This document shows positions 8,527 to 17,431 of a DNA stretch of 64,000 bases, piece by piece. The stretch covers positions 434,001-498,000 of the forward strand of contig OZ252237.1 of the NCBI GenBank assembly GCA_965249525.1, read 5' to 3'. Within the stretch, counting starts at the first letter, position 1, and each line of letters begins with the position of its first letter. The position numbers were made by a program, and so were the translations under genes. Under the pieces are notes generated by a model. That model was given only the letters and a program-made list of their open reading frames with translations, was not told the origin of the DNA and ran no database searches. The DNA comes from G965240465 sp965249525. Lineage in GTDB: Bacteria; SAR324; JACQKK01.

Positions 8527-9360
8527 CTAGCGGACGGCGCGTCGGATTCTTTTTTCTAGGTTTTGGATTCTTTTTTGTAGCAGGTTTTTTTCAGCGTGGG
8601 GGGTTTTTTGTACTTGGCGGAAGGCAGCAATGGCTTGGCGCATTTTCCCCTGTTGTTCTAGGGTGTCTGCGATGAAGAACAAGGCATCTGTGGCTACGGG
8701 GTGTTCAGGAAATTTTTTGGCGACTTTTTTAAAGGTGGTGATAGCGATATCGGTGTGACCTTCTACAAAGTAGCTGTAAGAGGCCAAGTAGTGTGCTTGT
8801 GGTGCTTGTGGTGCTTGGGGGTAGCGGTCGATAAGTTGGTAGAGGCTGTTGCGGGCTTGCAGGAATTGTTGATGCTGGATAGCGACTTCGGCTGATCTTA
8901 GCAGGATTTTGGGTTGTTCTTCTCTGGGGGCATCGGTGATGATGTTTCGGTAAAGGTTGAGTGCGCGGTGGATGGTGCTGCTTTCTTTGGCGTAGATTTC
9001 TGCCAGGCTTTGTTTGCTTTGAAAGCTGTATGAGCTGTTGGGATAGCTTTTCAGCAGTTGTTCATAGAGTTCTATGGCGCTTTTGTCATCTTCAAGGTAG
9101 TGCTGTTTGAGGTTGGCTGACCAGTAGAGGGCTTCATCAGCGTGTTTGGAATGGGGGTATAATTCTACCAGAATGAGAAAGTTGCGGGCAGCTTCTTCGT
9201 ATTTTGCCGAGTTCCACATTTCAGAGGCGCGGTTGTAAAGTTCGCGTACGCGTGGCCCGTCGCTGCAGGCAGCTTGGGACAGCAGCAGTACTGCTGCCAG
9301 TAGCAGCAAGCCTTTTAGCTGTGGTGTCAAGCTGGGACGCTGGGAGGCTTGAAAAAACAT
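8527..9360 (-). CDS. TPR-repeat lipoprotein (BamD/CpoB-like)
   Basis: Predicted lipoprotein of 277 residues with a signal peptide (LLLLAAVLLL) and lipobox LSQAAC. The mature part is a chain of tetratricopeptide helices: YNRASEMWNSAKYEEAARNF, then AIELYEQLLKSYPNSSYSFQ and later AITTFKKVAKKFPEHPVATD. This architecture matches periplasmic scaffold lipoproteins such as BamD and CpoB/YbgF-like factors, but I cannot choose between them. The start at 9360 gives a normal signal peptide; longer in-frame starts run through a lysine-rich repeat of the intergenic TTTTTTGCAGGA motif. It lies between gyrA and parB on the same strand. Confidence 0.8.
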   Translation of the reverse strand: MFFQASQRPSLTPQLKGLLLLAAVLLLSQAACSDGPRVRELYNRASEMWNSAKYEEAARNFLILVELYPHSKHADEALYWSANLKQHYLEDDKSAIELYEQLLKSYPNSSYSFQSKQSLAEIYAKESSTIHRALNLYRNIITDAPREEQPKILLRSAEVAIQHQQFLQARNSLYQLIDRYPQAPQAPQAHYLASYSYFVEGHTDIAITTFKKVAKKFPEHPVATDALFFIADTLEQQGKMRQAIAAFRQVQKTPHAEKNLLQKRIQNLEKRIRRAVR

Positions 9361-9494
9361 AGGAACGATATCCCTCAATCTAGCAGTGTTGAAAAACATC
9401 TTTTGCAGGATTTTTTGCAGGATTTTTTTTGCAGGATTTTTTTTGCAGTGGCTTGGTGATGATCCATCTTCATGCTTATAGAGGAGAAGCATCT

Positions 9495-11993
9495 TTAAGA
9501 GGGCGGAGTATCTTGGGGGGCGGGATTGCTGGGAGGCTGCTCATTGACCAGTTTGGCGAATGCCACCACTTTTTCTCCTTCACCTATTTGTACCATGCGC
9601 ACCCCTTGTGTGAGGCGTCCGATGTCGCGCATGGTGTCTAGTCGCATGCGGATCAGTTTGCCTGTTTGGGAAATGACAATGACTTCTTGGTCTTCAAATA
9701 CTTGTAGAATACCCACCACCTTCCCGTTGCGCTCGCTGGTTTTAATGGTATACACCCCTTTGTTGCCGCGATTGCCCAGGGGATACTTCTGTACCAGCGT
9801 TTTTTTGCCGAAGCCGTTTTCAGTAAGGGTGAGGATAGCCCCCTTGCGGCTGAGGATTTCCATCCCTACCACGCGGTCATCTGTATTGAGACGCAGCCCT
9901 ATCACACCGCGGGCAGCACGACCGGTAGCCCGTATTTGCGTCTCAGGAAAGCGCAATGACATACCTCTGGCGGTAGCTAAAAAGATTTCCTGTCCTGTGC
10001 TGCATAAATTGACGGCTTGCAGTGAGTCGCCTTCATCAATGTTGATAGCACGCAAGCCTCCACGGCGAACATTGGCAAATGACTCCAACAGGGTTTTCTT
10101 CACGATACCGCTGCTGGTGACCATCACCACACTGCTGCTTTTATCCAGTCCGCTAACATTCAGGTAAGCCCGCACCAACTCCTCCACTTCCAAGGACAAC
10201 AGGCTGTTGACCGATTTCCCCCTAGAAGCCCGCGCAGTTACAGGCAATTCATAGACCTTCTTTTGATAGCATTTGCCAAAGGAAGTAAAAAACAAAAGCA
10301 TATCATGCGTGGAAGCCACAAACATGGAGGTTACAAAATCTTCCTCACGGGTGGTCATGCCAATAGAACCCTTGCCCCCGCGATGCTGTGTACGATAAGC
10401 CGATACCGGAGTCCTCTTGATAAAACCCTTGTGAGAGATAGTGACTACCATATCCTCTTCTGTCACTAAATCTTCCTGACTCCATTCTGTTGCTGCTGCC
10501 ATGATTTGGGTGCGACGTTGATGCAGCTGCTGATTGCCGTATTGTTCACGCAAAGCACGGGTTTCGCTGCGGATAACTTCCAACACCAGGTTTCTGTCAG
10601 CTAAGATGGTTTGGTATTGCTGCATGCGCTGCTGCAATTCGGTGTGTTCTTGGGCTATTTTGCTCTGTTCTAATCCTGTGAGGCGACCAAGACGCAAATC
10701 CAAAACCTCCTTGGCTTGAATCTCGCTTAATTGGTACTTGGCTATCAGCATCTTGCGGGCTTGTGCAGCATCGGTGGCAGTCTTGATAAGTTCAATCACA
10801 GCTTCCAAATTTTCAAGTATCACCTGGAAACCCTGCAAAACATGTGCGCGTTGGGTAGCCTTGGCTAAATCAAACTTGGTGCGGCGTTCCACCACCTGTA
10901 TCCGATGGGATAAAAACCGCCTCAACATCTCCACCAACGGTAAAATACAGGGCTGACTATCTGCTATCGCCAACATAATCACACCATATGAAGTCTGTAA
11001 TTTGGTGAGCTTAAACAAATTGTTCAGCAGCACCTCCGCATCGGCATTGCGCTTGACTTCAATCACCATCCGCATGCCCTGGCGATCTGACTCATCACGC
11101 AAATCCGCCACCCCATCCAGCCTCTTGTGGCGCACCAACTCCGCAATCTTCTCTATCAAACGCGCCTTGTTCACCATATAGGGCAGTTCATGCACCACAA
11201 TGGTTTCCTGAGAGGTTTTCTCATTGATTTCTATCTCTGTCCGTGAGCGCACCGTCAGCAAGCCCCGCCCCGTAGTGTAGGCATCCACAATCCCCTGCCG
11301 ACCCATAATCATTCCCCCCGTAGGAAAATCAGGCCCCGGCATCAAATCCATCAATTCAGCCAAATTGGGGTTGTTGGGGTGGTCAATTAAATACAAAAAG
11401 GCATCCAAGGACTCCAACAAATTGTGAGGCGGAATGTTGCTGGCCATGCCCACCGCAATACCCGTAGTGCCATTCACCAACAAATTGGGAAAGCGCGCAG
11501 GCAGTACCAAGGGTTCCTGCAAGGAATCATCATAATTGGGCTGAAAATCAACAGTGCCTTTTTCTAGGTCTTCCAGTATCCTGTGCGCCAGGGCTGTCAT
11601 GCGCACCTCGGTATAGCGCATGGCAGCAGGGGGGTCGCCATCAACAGAACCAAAATTCCCCTGACCATCTACCAGAGGCACCCGCATGGAAAAACTTTGC
11701 GCCATGCGGACAATGCTGTCATACACCGCAGCCTCCCCATGAGGATGGTACTTACCAATCACCTCTCCCGCCACACGCGCAGACTTGCGGTAAGCCTTGT
11801 TGTGATGGTTGCCTTGTTCATGCATGGCGTACAATACCCGACGATGCACCGGCTTTAAGCCATCGCGAATATCAGGCAGGGCGCGCCCGATAATCACACT
11901 CATGGCGTACTCCATGTACGACTGGCGCATTTCATCTTCAATATGCACAGGCGTGATTCCGTTGCCTGCCTGCGGCGGGTTTTCCATGGACAT
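9495..11993 (-). CDS. gyrA: DNA gyrase subunit A
   Basis: Breaks and rejoins DNA as the catalytic subunit of gyrase, introducing negative supercoils with GyrB. The 832-residue protein has the N-terminal breakage-reunion domain with active-site Tyr127 in AAMRYTEVRM, a long coiled-coil tower, and a C-terminal wrapping domain with the GyrA-box QHRGGKG around residue 545. The quinolone-determining stretch is HPHGEAAVYDSIVRMAQ: Ala88 stands where E. coli has Ser83, and Asp92 matches Asp87. The C-terminus is short and lacks the acidic tail of E. coli GyrA. gyrB is not nearby. A good promoter lies just upstream (12033-12062). Confidence 0.96.
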   Translation of the reverse strand: MSMENPPQAGNGITPVHIEDEMRQSYMEYAMSVIIGRALPDIRDGLKPVHRRVLYAMHEQGNHHNKAYRKSARVAGEVIGKYHPHGEAAVYDSIVRMAQSFSMRVPLVDGQGNFGSVDGDPPAAMRYTEVRMTALAHRILEDLEKGTVDFQPNYDDSLQEPLVLPARFPNLLVNGTTGIAVGMASNIPPHNLLESLDAFLYLIDHPNNPNLAELMDLMPGPDFPTGGMIMGRQGIVDAYTTGRGLLTVRSRTEIEINEKTSQETIVVHELPYMVNKARLIEKIAELVRHKRLDGVADLRDESDRQGMRMVIEVKRNADAEVLLNNLFKLTKLQTSYGVIMLAIADSQPCILPLVEMLRRFLSHRIQVVERRTKFDLAKATQRAHVLQGFQVILENLEAVIELIKTATDAAQARKMLIAKYQLSEIQAKEVLDLRLGRLTGLEQSKIAQEHTELQQRMQQYQTILADRNLVLEVIRSETRALREQYGNQQLHQRRTQIMAAATEWSQEDLVTEEDMVVTISHKGFIKRTPVSAYRTQHRGGKGSIGMTTREEDFVTSMFVASTHDMLLFFTSFGKCYQKKVYELPVTARASRGKSVNSLLSLEVEELVRAYLNVSGLDKSSSVVMVTSSGIVKKTLLESFANVRRGGLRAINIDEGDSLQAVNLCSTGQEIFLATARGMSLRFPETQIRATGRAARGVIGLRLNTDDRVVGMEILSRKGAILTLTENGFGKKTLVQKYPLGNRGNKGVYTIKTSERNGKVVGILQVFEDQEVIVISQTGKLIRMRLDTMRDIGRLTQGVRMVQIGEGEKVVAFAKLVNEQPPSNPAPQDTPPS

Positions 11994-12032
11994 TGAACTT
12001 ATAAAGGAAAAGAAAACAAAAGAAACTAACTA

Positions 12033-12062
12033 CTTATAGCAGGCAGGCACCTGTGTTGGCAA
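12033..12062 (-). promoter_or_regulatory. sigma-70-type promoter of gyrA
   Basis: On the minus strand TTGCCA and TATAAG are separated by 18 bases. The -10 box is preceded by TGC, giving an extended -10. Transcription would start about 30 bases upstream of the gyrA ATG. Confidence 0.6.
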
Positions 12063-12098
12063 GCAATGCGCTTGGCTGCGCAAGGCAGGGCGGGCTTT

Positions 12099-12117
12099 CA
12101 CTTAGCCTGGCTAAGTG
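12099..12117. terminator. perfect inverted repeat, possible terminator
   Basis: A 9-bp perfect inverted repeat (CACTTAGCC / GGCTAAGTG) with a one-base centre lies just past the stop of the minus-strand barrel gene. No T-tract follows on either strand, so intrinsic termination is uncertain. Confidence 0.35.
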
Positions 12118-12123
12118 AGGAGC

Positions 12124-13410
12124 TTAGAAAAACATTTCCAGCTGAATGTTACCTCCATCCCACTGGCGGCCTTCTTGCAGATCCAAATCCCAGGTGGTGT
12201 TAAACAACAGGCGGTGACTGTCAGCCTTAATCAGCAATGTGCCTACTCCCAATTTGATTTCATCGCTAGGTTTCTCTGATTTTGGCATGCTAATGTCGGC
12301 AAGATATTGGCGGGTGAGAATATCACCGGAGAACAGAGAGAACAACCATTGAATGCCGGGGCTTACTTGCTTTTTGAACAGCACATATCTTTGATCGGCC
12401 TTATGGGTGTAATCAAAGTGGACATTCTCCTCCGCATCCAGGTTGGCACGGCGATGGATGAGATTGCTGAATACCCCTTGCGACAACCCCAACTCCCACA
12501 CATCGCCCTTGGGTTCAATGTGTCCCAAGTAGATATCTCCGATGCGCAGGTGCATTTGTTGTCGTCGCAGTCTATCGCTGGCGATGCTGCTGACATTCTG
12601 TTCGCTGCGGCGTTCTAGGAAACCTTCCCAGGTTCCTCCCACCAGCCAATCAGAGGAAGAACGCCAATCCAGTTCAAAATGTCCTCGCCAGCCCTCATGA
12701 GAGCGTCGCCAACTTTCACCCAGGTCCAGCAGGGTGGTGTATCGCTGTTGCTCAAATTTGCCTTCCAGCCACCAGCTCTTGGTTTGCAGATGCCCTCTTA
12801 GGTGCGTTTTGCGTGGCTGGGGTGTTATCAGTAAATCTTGGCGGTTCTCTACATTGAACAACAGCAATTCGGTTAAGATACCGCTTTCAATAAATATCGG
12901 TTGATAGGGTTCGCCATAACCGATGCCCACACCTTGTGATGCCGAAGTTTTGGATGCACTGGGGAAGCCAAAGACGTTGAAGTGAAAACGTGGGAACAGC
13001 CTCAAACCTGCTTCTTGTGCTATGGGTCTAGCATAAACAAAGGAGTTGTCTTCTTGTTGATAGTAAAGGGAAGCGTAGCGACCCAATTCTTTGATTAATT
13101 GCAATTGGTGCGAAAAATAGAATTGGCTGTTGGACAAGCTGCCGGTGGAAGAACGGCTGTAATTTTTTTGCCTGCTATTAAAAGCTCGCTGATCCAACGG
13201 TGCTTGATACGAGCGCCTGTGCAGAAAACTTTCTTGGGTGAGAATGTGGTTATTAATATCATAACGGGTACTAAGGCGGGTGGAATTGAGGGTGGTGTCT
13301 TGCGCCCAAGCGGGGTATGCTGCACAGACACTCACACATACTAGCGTGCGCACTATTAGCCGCCGACAGGCTGTGGTTTTCTTGCCGTATTTCATCATCA
13401 GTGGATTCAT
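12124..13410 (-). CDS. secreted, predicted outer-membrane protein of unknown function
   Basis: I do not recognise it. The 428-residue product has a basic N-terminus and a signal peptide (LIVRTLVCVSVCAAYPAWAQ) with a cleavage site after AWA. The mature part is rich in aromatic residues and alternating polar/hydrophobic strands (for example WWLEGKFEQQRYTTLLDLG) and ends in EMFF, as outer-membrane barrels do. Strand count and length would fit a barrel of roughly 16-18 strands, but no family motif is visible. Transcription points toward gyrA, with an inverted repeat after its stop. Divergent from the methyltransferase gene at 13550. Confidence 0.62.
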   Translation of the reverse strand: MNPLMMKYGKKTTACRRLIVRTLVCVSVCAAYPAWAQDTTLNSTRLSTRYDINNHILTQESFLHRRSYQAPLDQRAFNSRQKNYSRSSTGSLSNSQFYFSHQLQLIKELGRYASLYYQQEDNSFVYARPIAQEAGLRLFPRFHFNVFGFPSASKTSASQGVGIGYGEPYQPIFIESGILTELLLFNVENRQDLLITPQPRKTHLRGHLQTKSWWLEGKFEQQRYTTLLDLGESWRRSHEGWRGHFELDWRSSSDWLVGGTWEGFLERRSEQNVSSIASDRLRRQQMHLRIGDIYLGHIEPKGDVWELGLSQGVFSNLIHRRANLDAEENVHFDYTHKADQRYVLFKKQVSPGIQWLFSLFSGDILTRQYLADISMPKSEKPSDEIKLGVGTLLIKADSHRLLFNTTWDLDLQEGRQWDGGNIQLEMFF

Positions 13411-13497
13411 GGAGGATAAATCTGTTTTTAAGGAATTTATTGGTTAAGCGAGATTGCGGGAGACAGTTTGATTTTACAGCAAAAAACATGATTATAT

Positions 13498-13526
13498 TTG
13501 AACTTTTTTATATGCATGACTATATT
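13498..13526 (+). promoter_or_regulatory. sigma-70-type promoter for the methyltransferase operon
   Basis: TTGAAC and TATATT are separated by exactly 17 bases in an AT-rich stretch, 24 bases before the ATG at 13550. It should drive the three plus-strand genes that follow. Confidence 0.6.
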
Positions 13527-13549
13527 CCAAAGTAGCAAGACAGCATGAT

Positions 13550-14761
13550 ATGGAACAGCATATGACCAGGCAGCCACCACAGTGTTCTCATCCTGCCGAT
13601 GACGCCACTTCCCAAGCTTCAGCAGGATGGGGGTGCTGGCTGGAAGCTTGCGGGTCGGAGATTTTGTGGGCGGGTTTGTCTCGCCCTGGCTGGGAGGGTG
13701 TTTTAGCAGAAGAGATGGAAGGGGCAGTGTTAAAGGGCTCTGTCAGGAGACCCCAAGCACAGGTTGTCAAGGCACACCAGCAAACAGGGTTGGTGTGTCT
13801 GCCTTGGAAAGGGGGGGCAGTTTCTTTGAAAGCATTACCACCATTGGTGTTTGAGCGTCAGCGATTGCTGCCGGCACGCTTTTTCCCAGCTGCGGATTTC
13901 CACAGCTTGGTGCATGTGATTGTCCAGCAATGCTGCCAGCTGCCATCAGAGGTGGATAATTGGCGGCTGCATGGTTTTGCACCGCCTGTGTCTAAGGGAG
14001 CCAGTCGCCAACGACATGTGCAAAAGCTCATGCAGGCCTGCTGTCGCTATTTGGTTCAGCATTATCCCAAGCTGGCTGAAAAGGCCAAGCATCATGGTCT
14101 TCCGATATGCTTTCCAGCGTCTAAAAAAGCTCCTGCTTGGGTGGTGCAAGTCTGTGTGCTGCCTGAGGGAGCTTTGGTGGCGGCTGCTCCCGCTGCACAT
14201 TTAATTCACCCCGCCGCAGGTGGTCAACCGCAGTTAAAAAGACCATTTGACGCCCCCTCGCGCTCTTGGCTCAAACTAGAAGAAACCTTGCTGCTGCTGG
14301 GAGAGCTTCCCCAAGCACATCAAAAAGTGGTAGACTTAGGGGCAGCCCCAGGTGGTTGGAGTTTTGCTATGGCCTGGCGCGGCTGCCGTGTATTGGCAGT
14401 AGATAACGGTCATATCAACATGAAACCATTTGAGTCGTTGCCAGGGAGTTGTCGCATTCTGCGCAAGAACGGTCTTTCTTTTCAACCCAGTCAAGGCTGG
14501 CTGCCTACGGATTGGCTACTTAGCGATATGCTGATTCCCCCTGGAGCTTGTTTGGGACTGCTAAAAAACTGGCTGCCGCAATCATATGCCAAGCGCTTTG
14601 TGGTGAATATCAAAATACCCCAAAAAGAACCCCTGCCTGCCTTGCAGCCCATTCGTGCCTTCATGCGCGGTCTGCCTGACTGCAGTTGGCAGCTGCGCCA
14701 GCTACACCACAACCGCAGAGAGGTCACTTTGTTTGGGCGCTGTCATGCGCCAATCCGTTAA
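13550..14761 (+). CDS. RlmM-like (FtsJ-fold) rRNA 2'-O-methyltransferase
   Basis: SAM-dependent RNA methyltransferase resembling RlmM, which methylates the ribose of C2498 in 23S rRNA. The N-terminal half (about residues 15-230) resembles the THUMP-like RNA-binding part. The catalytic half starts at RPFDAPSRSWLKLEE and has the SAM motif VDLGAAPGGWSFAM, the aspartate in LSDM, and the lysine of the K-D-K-E set in VVNIKIPQ. Length, 403 residues, is near that of RlmM (about 360). The second ATG, four codons in, is an equal start choice. RlmM itself is best known from gammaproteobacteria, so the exact target is inferred. Confidence 0.8.
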   Translation: MEQHMTRQPPQCSHPADDATSQASAGWGCWLEACGSEILWAGLSRPGWEGVLAEEMEGAVLKGSVRRPQAQVVKAHQQTGLVCLPWKGGAVSLKALPPLVFERQRLLPARFFPAADFHSLVHVIVQQCCQLPSEVDNWRLHGFAPPVSKGASRQRHVQKLMQACCRYLVQHYPKLAEKAKHHGLPICFPASKKAPAWVVQVCVLPEGALVAAAPAAHLIHPAAGGQPQLKRPFDAPSRSWLKLEETLLLLGELPQAHQKVVDLGAAPGGWSFAMAWRGCRVLAVDNGHINMKPFESLPGSCRILRKNGLSFQPSQGWLPTDWLLSDMLIPPGACLGLLKNWLPQSYAKRFVVNIKIPQKEPLPALQPIRAFMRGLPDCSWQLRQLHHNRREVTLFGRCHAPIR

Positions 14762-14779
14762 TCAACACGCTGACCATTT

Positions 14780-14870
14780 TTGCAACGTCTTCTTTTGCAA
14801 CGCCTTCCCTTGCAACGCCTTCCCTTGCAACGCCTTCCTTTGCAACGCTTTCCTTGGCAACTGTTTTCCT
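14780..14870. repeat. tandem repeat, 15-bp unit, 5 copies plus partial
   Basis: Five copies of TTGCAACGCCTTCCC (outer copies diverged) and a degenerate sixth. It fills the gap between the RlmM-like gene and the next barrel gene. Read in frame it would encode an LQRLP peptide repeat, which I regard as artefact. Confidence 0.92.
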
Positions 14871-14878
14871 TGACACTT

Positions 14879-15508
14879 ATGTTATCTTCCAAGCAACATC
14901 CCTGGCCCTGGTTGATACTTGTCGCCGTCCTCTCGCTGTTTTATACCAGCACCACACACGCTACTCCCAGTGGACTGGCTATGGCTGGAGGACTGGTCAC
15001 CAGCAGTTCTGATGGCAAAATCACCAAGCCCATTGAAATCATCAGTGCAGCAGAGGGAGATCCCTACCAATTGCAAAGCCATGGCGTATCTTTTGGGGTG
15101 GATTTCCAATGGTCGCTGGCTGAACGTTGGTCTCTGAGTGCGGTGGCCAAGGTGAGCTATGAAAACAACGCCAATCGCTTCAAGATCGGCGATGTGAATA
15201 CAGACCCCAATAGTGTGTTGATATCCCATGATGTTCTAGGGTTGCAGATGAAACACTGGATCGGTAGCTGGTACGGGGGTTTGCAGTGGGGAAAACATTA
15301 TGAGGGGGTGAATTTTCGTCTGCGTGGAAGCAGCAACAACGTCAACTTTGTCAGTGAGCGTTCTTCTGGATGGGGGGTGCTGTTTGGGATGGAGCAAGAC
15401 AATGGCATTATCATTAACAGTTCGGCTGAATTTTTTCAGGGTGAATATGAGAGTATCCAAACCGATGTGTTTGTTTTTCGGCTGGAGGGGGGCTATCGTT
15501 TCAAGTGA
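14879..15508 (+). CDS. small secreted beta-rich protein, likely outer membrane
   Basis: Unrecognised 209-residue protein. It opens with a signal peptide (WPWLILVAVLSLFYTSTTHA) with cleavage after THA. The mature part has alternating strands such as GVSFGVDFQWSLAERWSLSA and WYGGLQWGKHYEG, and ends with LEGGYRFK, consistent with an 8-stranded OmpW/OmpX-like barrel. The ATG at 14879 is chosen because all earlier in-frame codons fall in the tandem repeat. Its stop overlaps the GTG of the following methyltransferase gene (GTGA), which suggests translational coupling. Confidence 0.65.
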   Translation: MLSSKQHPWPWLILVAVLSLFYTSTTHATPSGLAMAGGLVTSSSDGKITKPIEIISAAEGDPYQLQSHGVSFGVDFQWSLAERWSLSAVAKVSYENNANRFKIGDVNTDPNSVLISHDVLGLQMKHWIGSWYGGLQWGKHYEGVNFRLRGSSNNVNFVSERSSGWGVLFGMEQDNGIIINSSAEFFQGEYESIQTDVFVFRLEGGYRFK

Positions 15509-16413
15509 GTTTTTCAGGTGGAGATGCTTCTCGGCGGGATGCTGCCTTGCTGCATGAAGCGACAGCTGTGCAGCCTGAGCGCAATCTTTCCCGCTCCCAG
15601 GTGCCTGGTGTTGGCCAGGCAAAATCCGCAGGGAGGGTGTCTGCCAAAGCAGACAGATCAGCTGATTCTTTGGAGACTGAGAAGGTGGTGCTGGTACTTG
15701 GCTGGCGCGCAGGATTGGCAGTGTTGGAGCATCGTCCGCAAGATGTGCTGCGGTTTTTTTTCACAGGCAGCCAGAGGAAGTTGCTGCAAGCTCAGCTTAA
15801 ACAGGCTGCGGAACGACGGCTGGCATTTCATCAGGTAAAGCCGCAGGAATTGGAGCGTATTTGCAGCAGTGTTCACCATCAGGGGCTGGTGGTGGCTGCG
15901 CGTCCGTTGTGTTGGGGGAGATTGGAGCAACCTCCTGTGGCTGCTGGGGCTGCGGGCGTACGGTGGCTGGCGTTGGATGGCATTAGCAATCCGCACAATT
16001 TAGGGGCTCTGCTGCGGGTGGGAGCGTTCTTTGGTGCGTCAGGCATGCTGTGCGGTGAACAACCTGGTGTTCCTCTGCCGTCGGCAGCCTTGCGCACTGC
16101 CCAGGGGGCAGCAGAAACCTTGCAGCTTTTTGGCACCACAACCACATTGGCACGCATACTGGCACGATTTGCCGCTGCTGGCTGGCAGGTGTTGGGATTG
16201 GAGACCAAGGTTCCCCAAGTACTCAGCGGCAGCTACCAGCAGCAGGCAGACGATACCCCCTTGGTGCTGGTGCTGGGGGGAGAAGAACGCGGTATTTCTC
16301 CTGCGGTGCGCAAGGCTTGCACCCAGCTGCGTTGTTTGCAGCCATCGGGAGCGCTGTCTTCGCTGAATGTATCTACGGCAGCGGCAGCAGCCTTGGCCTT
16401 GCTGCAAACTTAG
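15505..16413 (+). CDS. TrmH/SpoU-family RNA 2'-O-ribose methyltransferase
   Basis: SAM-dependent knotted methyltransferase of the SpoU class that methylates ribose in rRNA or tRNA. The three family motifs lie in the C-terminal half: NPHNLGALLRVG, LVLGGEERGIS and SLNVSTAAAAAL. A separate N-terminal substrate-binding part is present, preceded by about 65 unconserved residues. Overall order resembles RlmB (G2251 of 23S rRNA), but TrmH paralogues are hard to tell apart. GTG start overlaps the preceding stop by four bases. The gene converges on hemB. Confidence 0.85.
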   Translation: MSFSGGDASRRDAALLHEATAVQPERNLSRSQVPGVGQAKSAGRVSAKADRSADSLETEKVVLVLGWRAGLAVLEHRPQDVLRFFFTGSQRKLLQAQLKQAAERRLAFHQVKPQELERICSSVHHQGLVVAARPLCWGRLEQPPVAAGAAGVRWLALDGISNPHNLGALLRVGAFFGASGMLCGEQPGVPLPSAALRTAQGAAETLQLFGTTTTLARILARFAAAGWQVLGLETKVPQVLSGSYQQQADDTPLVLVLGGEERGISPAVRKACTQLRCLQPSGALSSLNVSTAAAAALALLQT

Positions 16414-16431
16414 TGGCGGCATCAGCTGCTG

Positions 16432-17430
16432 CTAAGAGGCAGACTCTTGCATCAGTTTGCGCGCTGCGCGTACCGCAAAATAGGTGAGTATTAAATCTGC
16501 CCCTGCGCGCCGAATAGCCAAGAGGGTTTCCATCATCACACTGTCTAGATCCAGCCAGCCTTTCTCTGCTGCTGCCCAAACCATGGCGTACTCGCCACTC
16601 ACTTGATAGGCTGCCAACGGCAGTAGCACAGCATCACGCACCGAACGCACCACATCCAAACAAGGCAGGGCAGGCTTGACCATCACGATATCCGCTCCTT
16701 CAGCCACATCCAACAGCACTTCGTGCCTGGCTTCGCGTCCATTGGCACAAGCTATCTGGTAAGTAGCACGGTCGCCAAAGCGGGCAGCACCACCGCCAGC
16801 ATCGCGAAACGGTGCGTAAAGCGAAGATGCAAACTTGGCAGAATACGCCATAATGGGCAGCTGTGAAAATCCTGCAGCATCCAGCCGCTGGCGAATGGCA
16901 GCCACACGCCCATCCATCATGTCAGAGGGTGCCACCAGGTCCGCACCGGCACGGGCGTGTGCCAGTGCCATCTCGCAGAGTACGGGCAGGGTTTCATCGT
17001 TCAGTATGCGTTGGTCTTGCACCAAACCGCAGTGTCCGTGGGACAGCCACTCACACAGACAGACATCGGTAATCACCATCAGCTGCGGTACGCGCGCTTT
17101 AATGGCTTTCACTGCCTGGGGAATCAGCCCCTGGGCAGCTACTGCATGGATGCCTTTTTCATCTTTTTCCTCAGGTACACCGAACAGAATGACTGCGGGA
17201 ACGCCCACTGACCAAGCTTGTGCGGCTGCTTCTGCAGCCAAATCCACAGAGAGACGAAACACCTCTGGCATGGACTCCACCGCTTGGCGTTGGTTGCTGC
17301 CTGGCACCACAAAAAGCGGCAAAATCAGCTGACTGGCATGCAGGTGCACCTCTTGGGTCATGCGCCTGAGGGTGGGATGCTGGCGCAGCCTGCGCTTACG
17401 CACTTGGGGATATTTGCTGCCAGAAACCAT
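16432..17430 (-). CDS. hemB: delta-aminolevulinic acid dehydratase (porphobilinogen synthase)
   Basis: Condenses two 5-aminolevulinate molecules into porphobilinogen, the second common step of heme and other tetrapyrrole synthesis. The zinc-cysteine loop is TDVCLCEWLSHGHCG, so this is a zinc-type enzyme. The two active-site lysines lie in MAYSAKFASS and DIVMVKPAL. Length 332 residues is standard. The ATG at 17430 is one base from the stop of the DUF62 gene, so the two are probably cotranscribed and coupled. No other heme gene is in the window. Confidence 0.95.
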   Translation of the reverse strand: MVSGSKYPQVRKRRLRQHPTLRRMTQEVHLHASQLILPLFVVPGSNQRQAVESMPEVFRLSVDLAAEAAAQAWSVGVPAVILFGVPEEKDEKGIHAVAAQGLIPQAVKAIKARVPQLMVITDVCLCEWLSHGHCGLVQDQRILNDETLPVLCEMALAHARAGADLVAPSDMMDGRVAAIRQRLDAAGFSQLPIMAYSAKFASSLYAPFRDAGGGAARFGDRATYQIACANGREARHEVLLDVAEGADIVMVKPALPCLDVVRSVRDAVLLPLAAYQVSGEYAMVWAAAEKGWLDLDSVMMETLLAIRRAGADLILTYFAVRAARKLMQESAS

Positions 17431-17431
17431 G

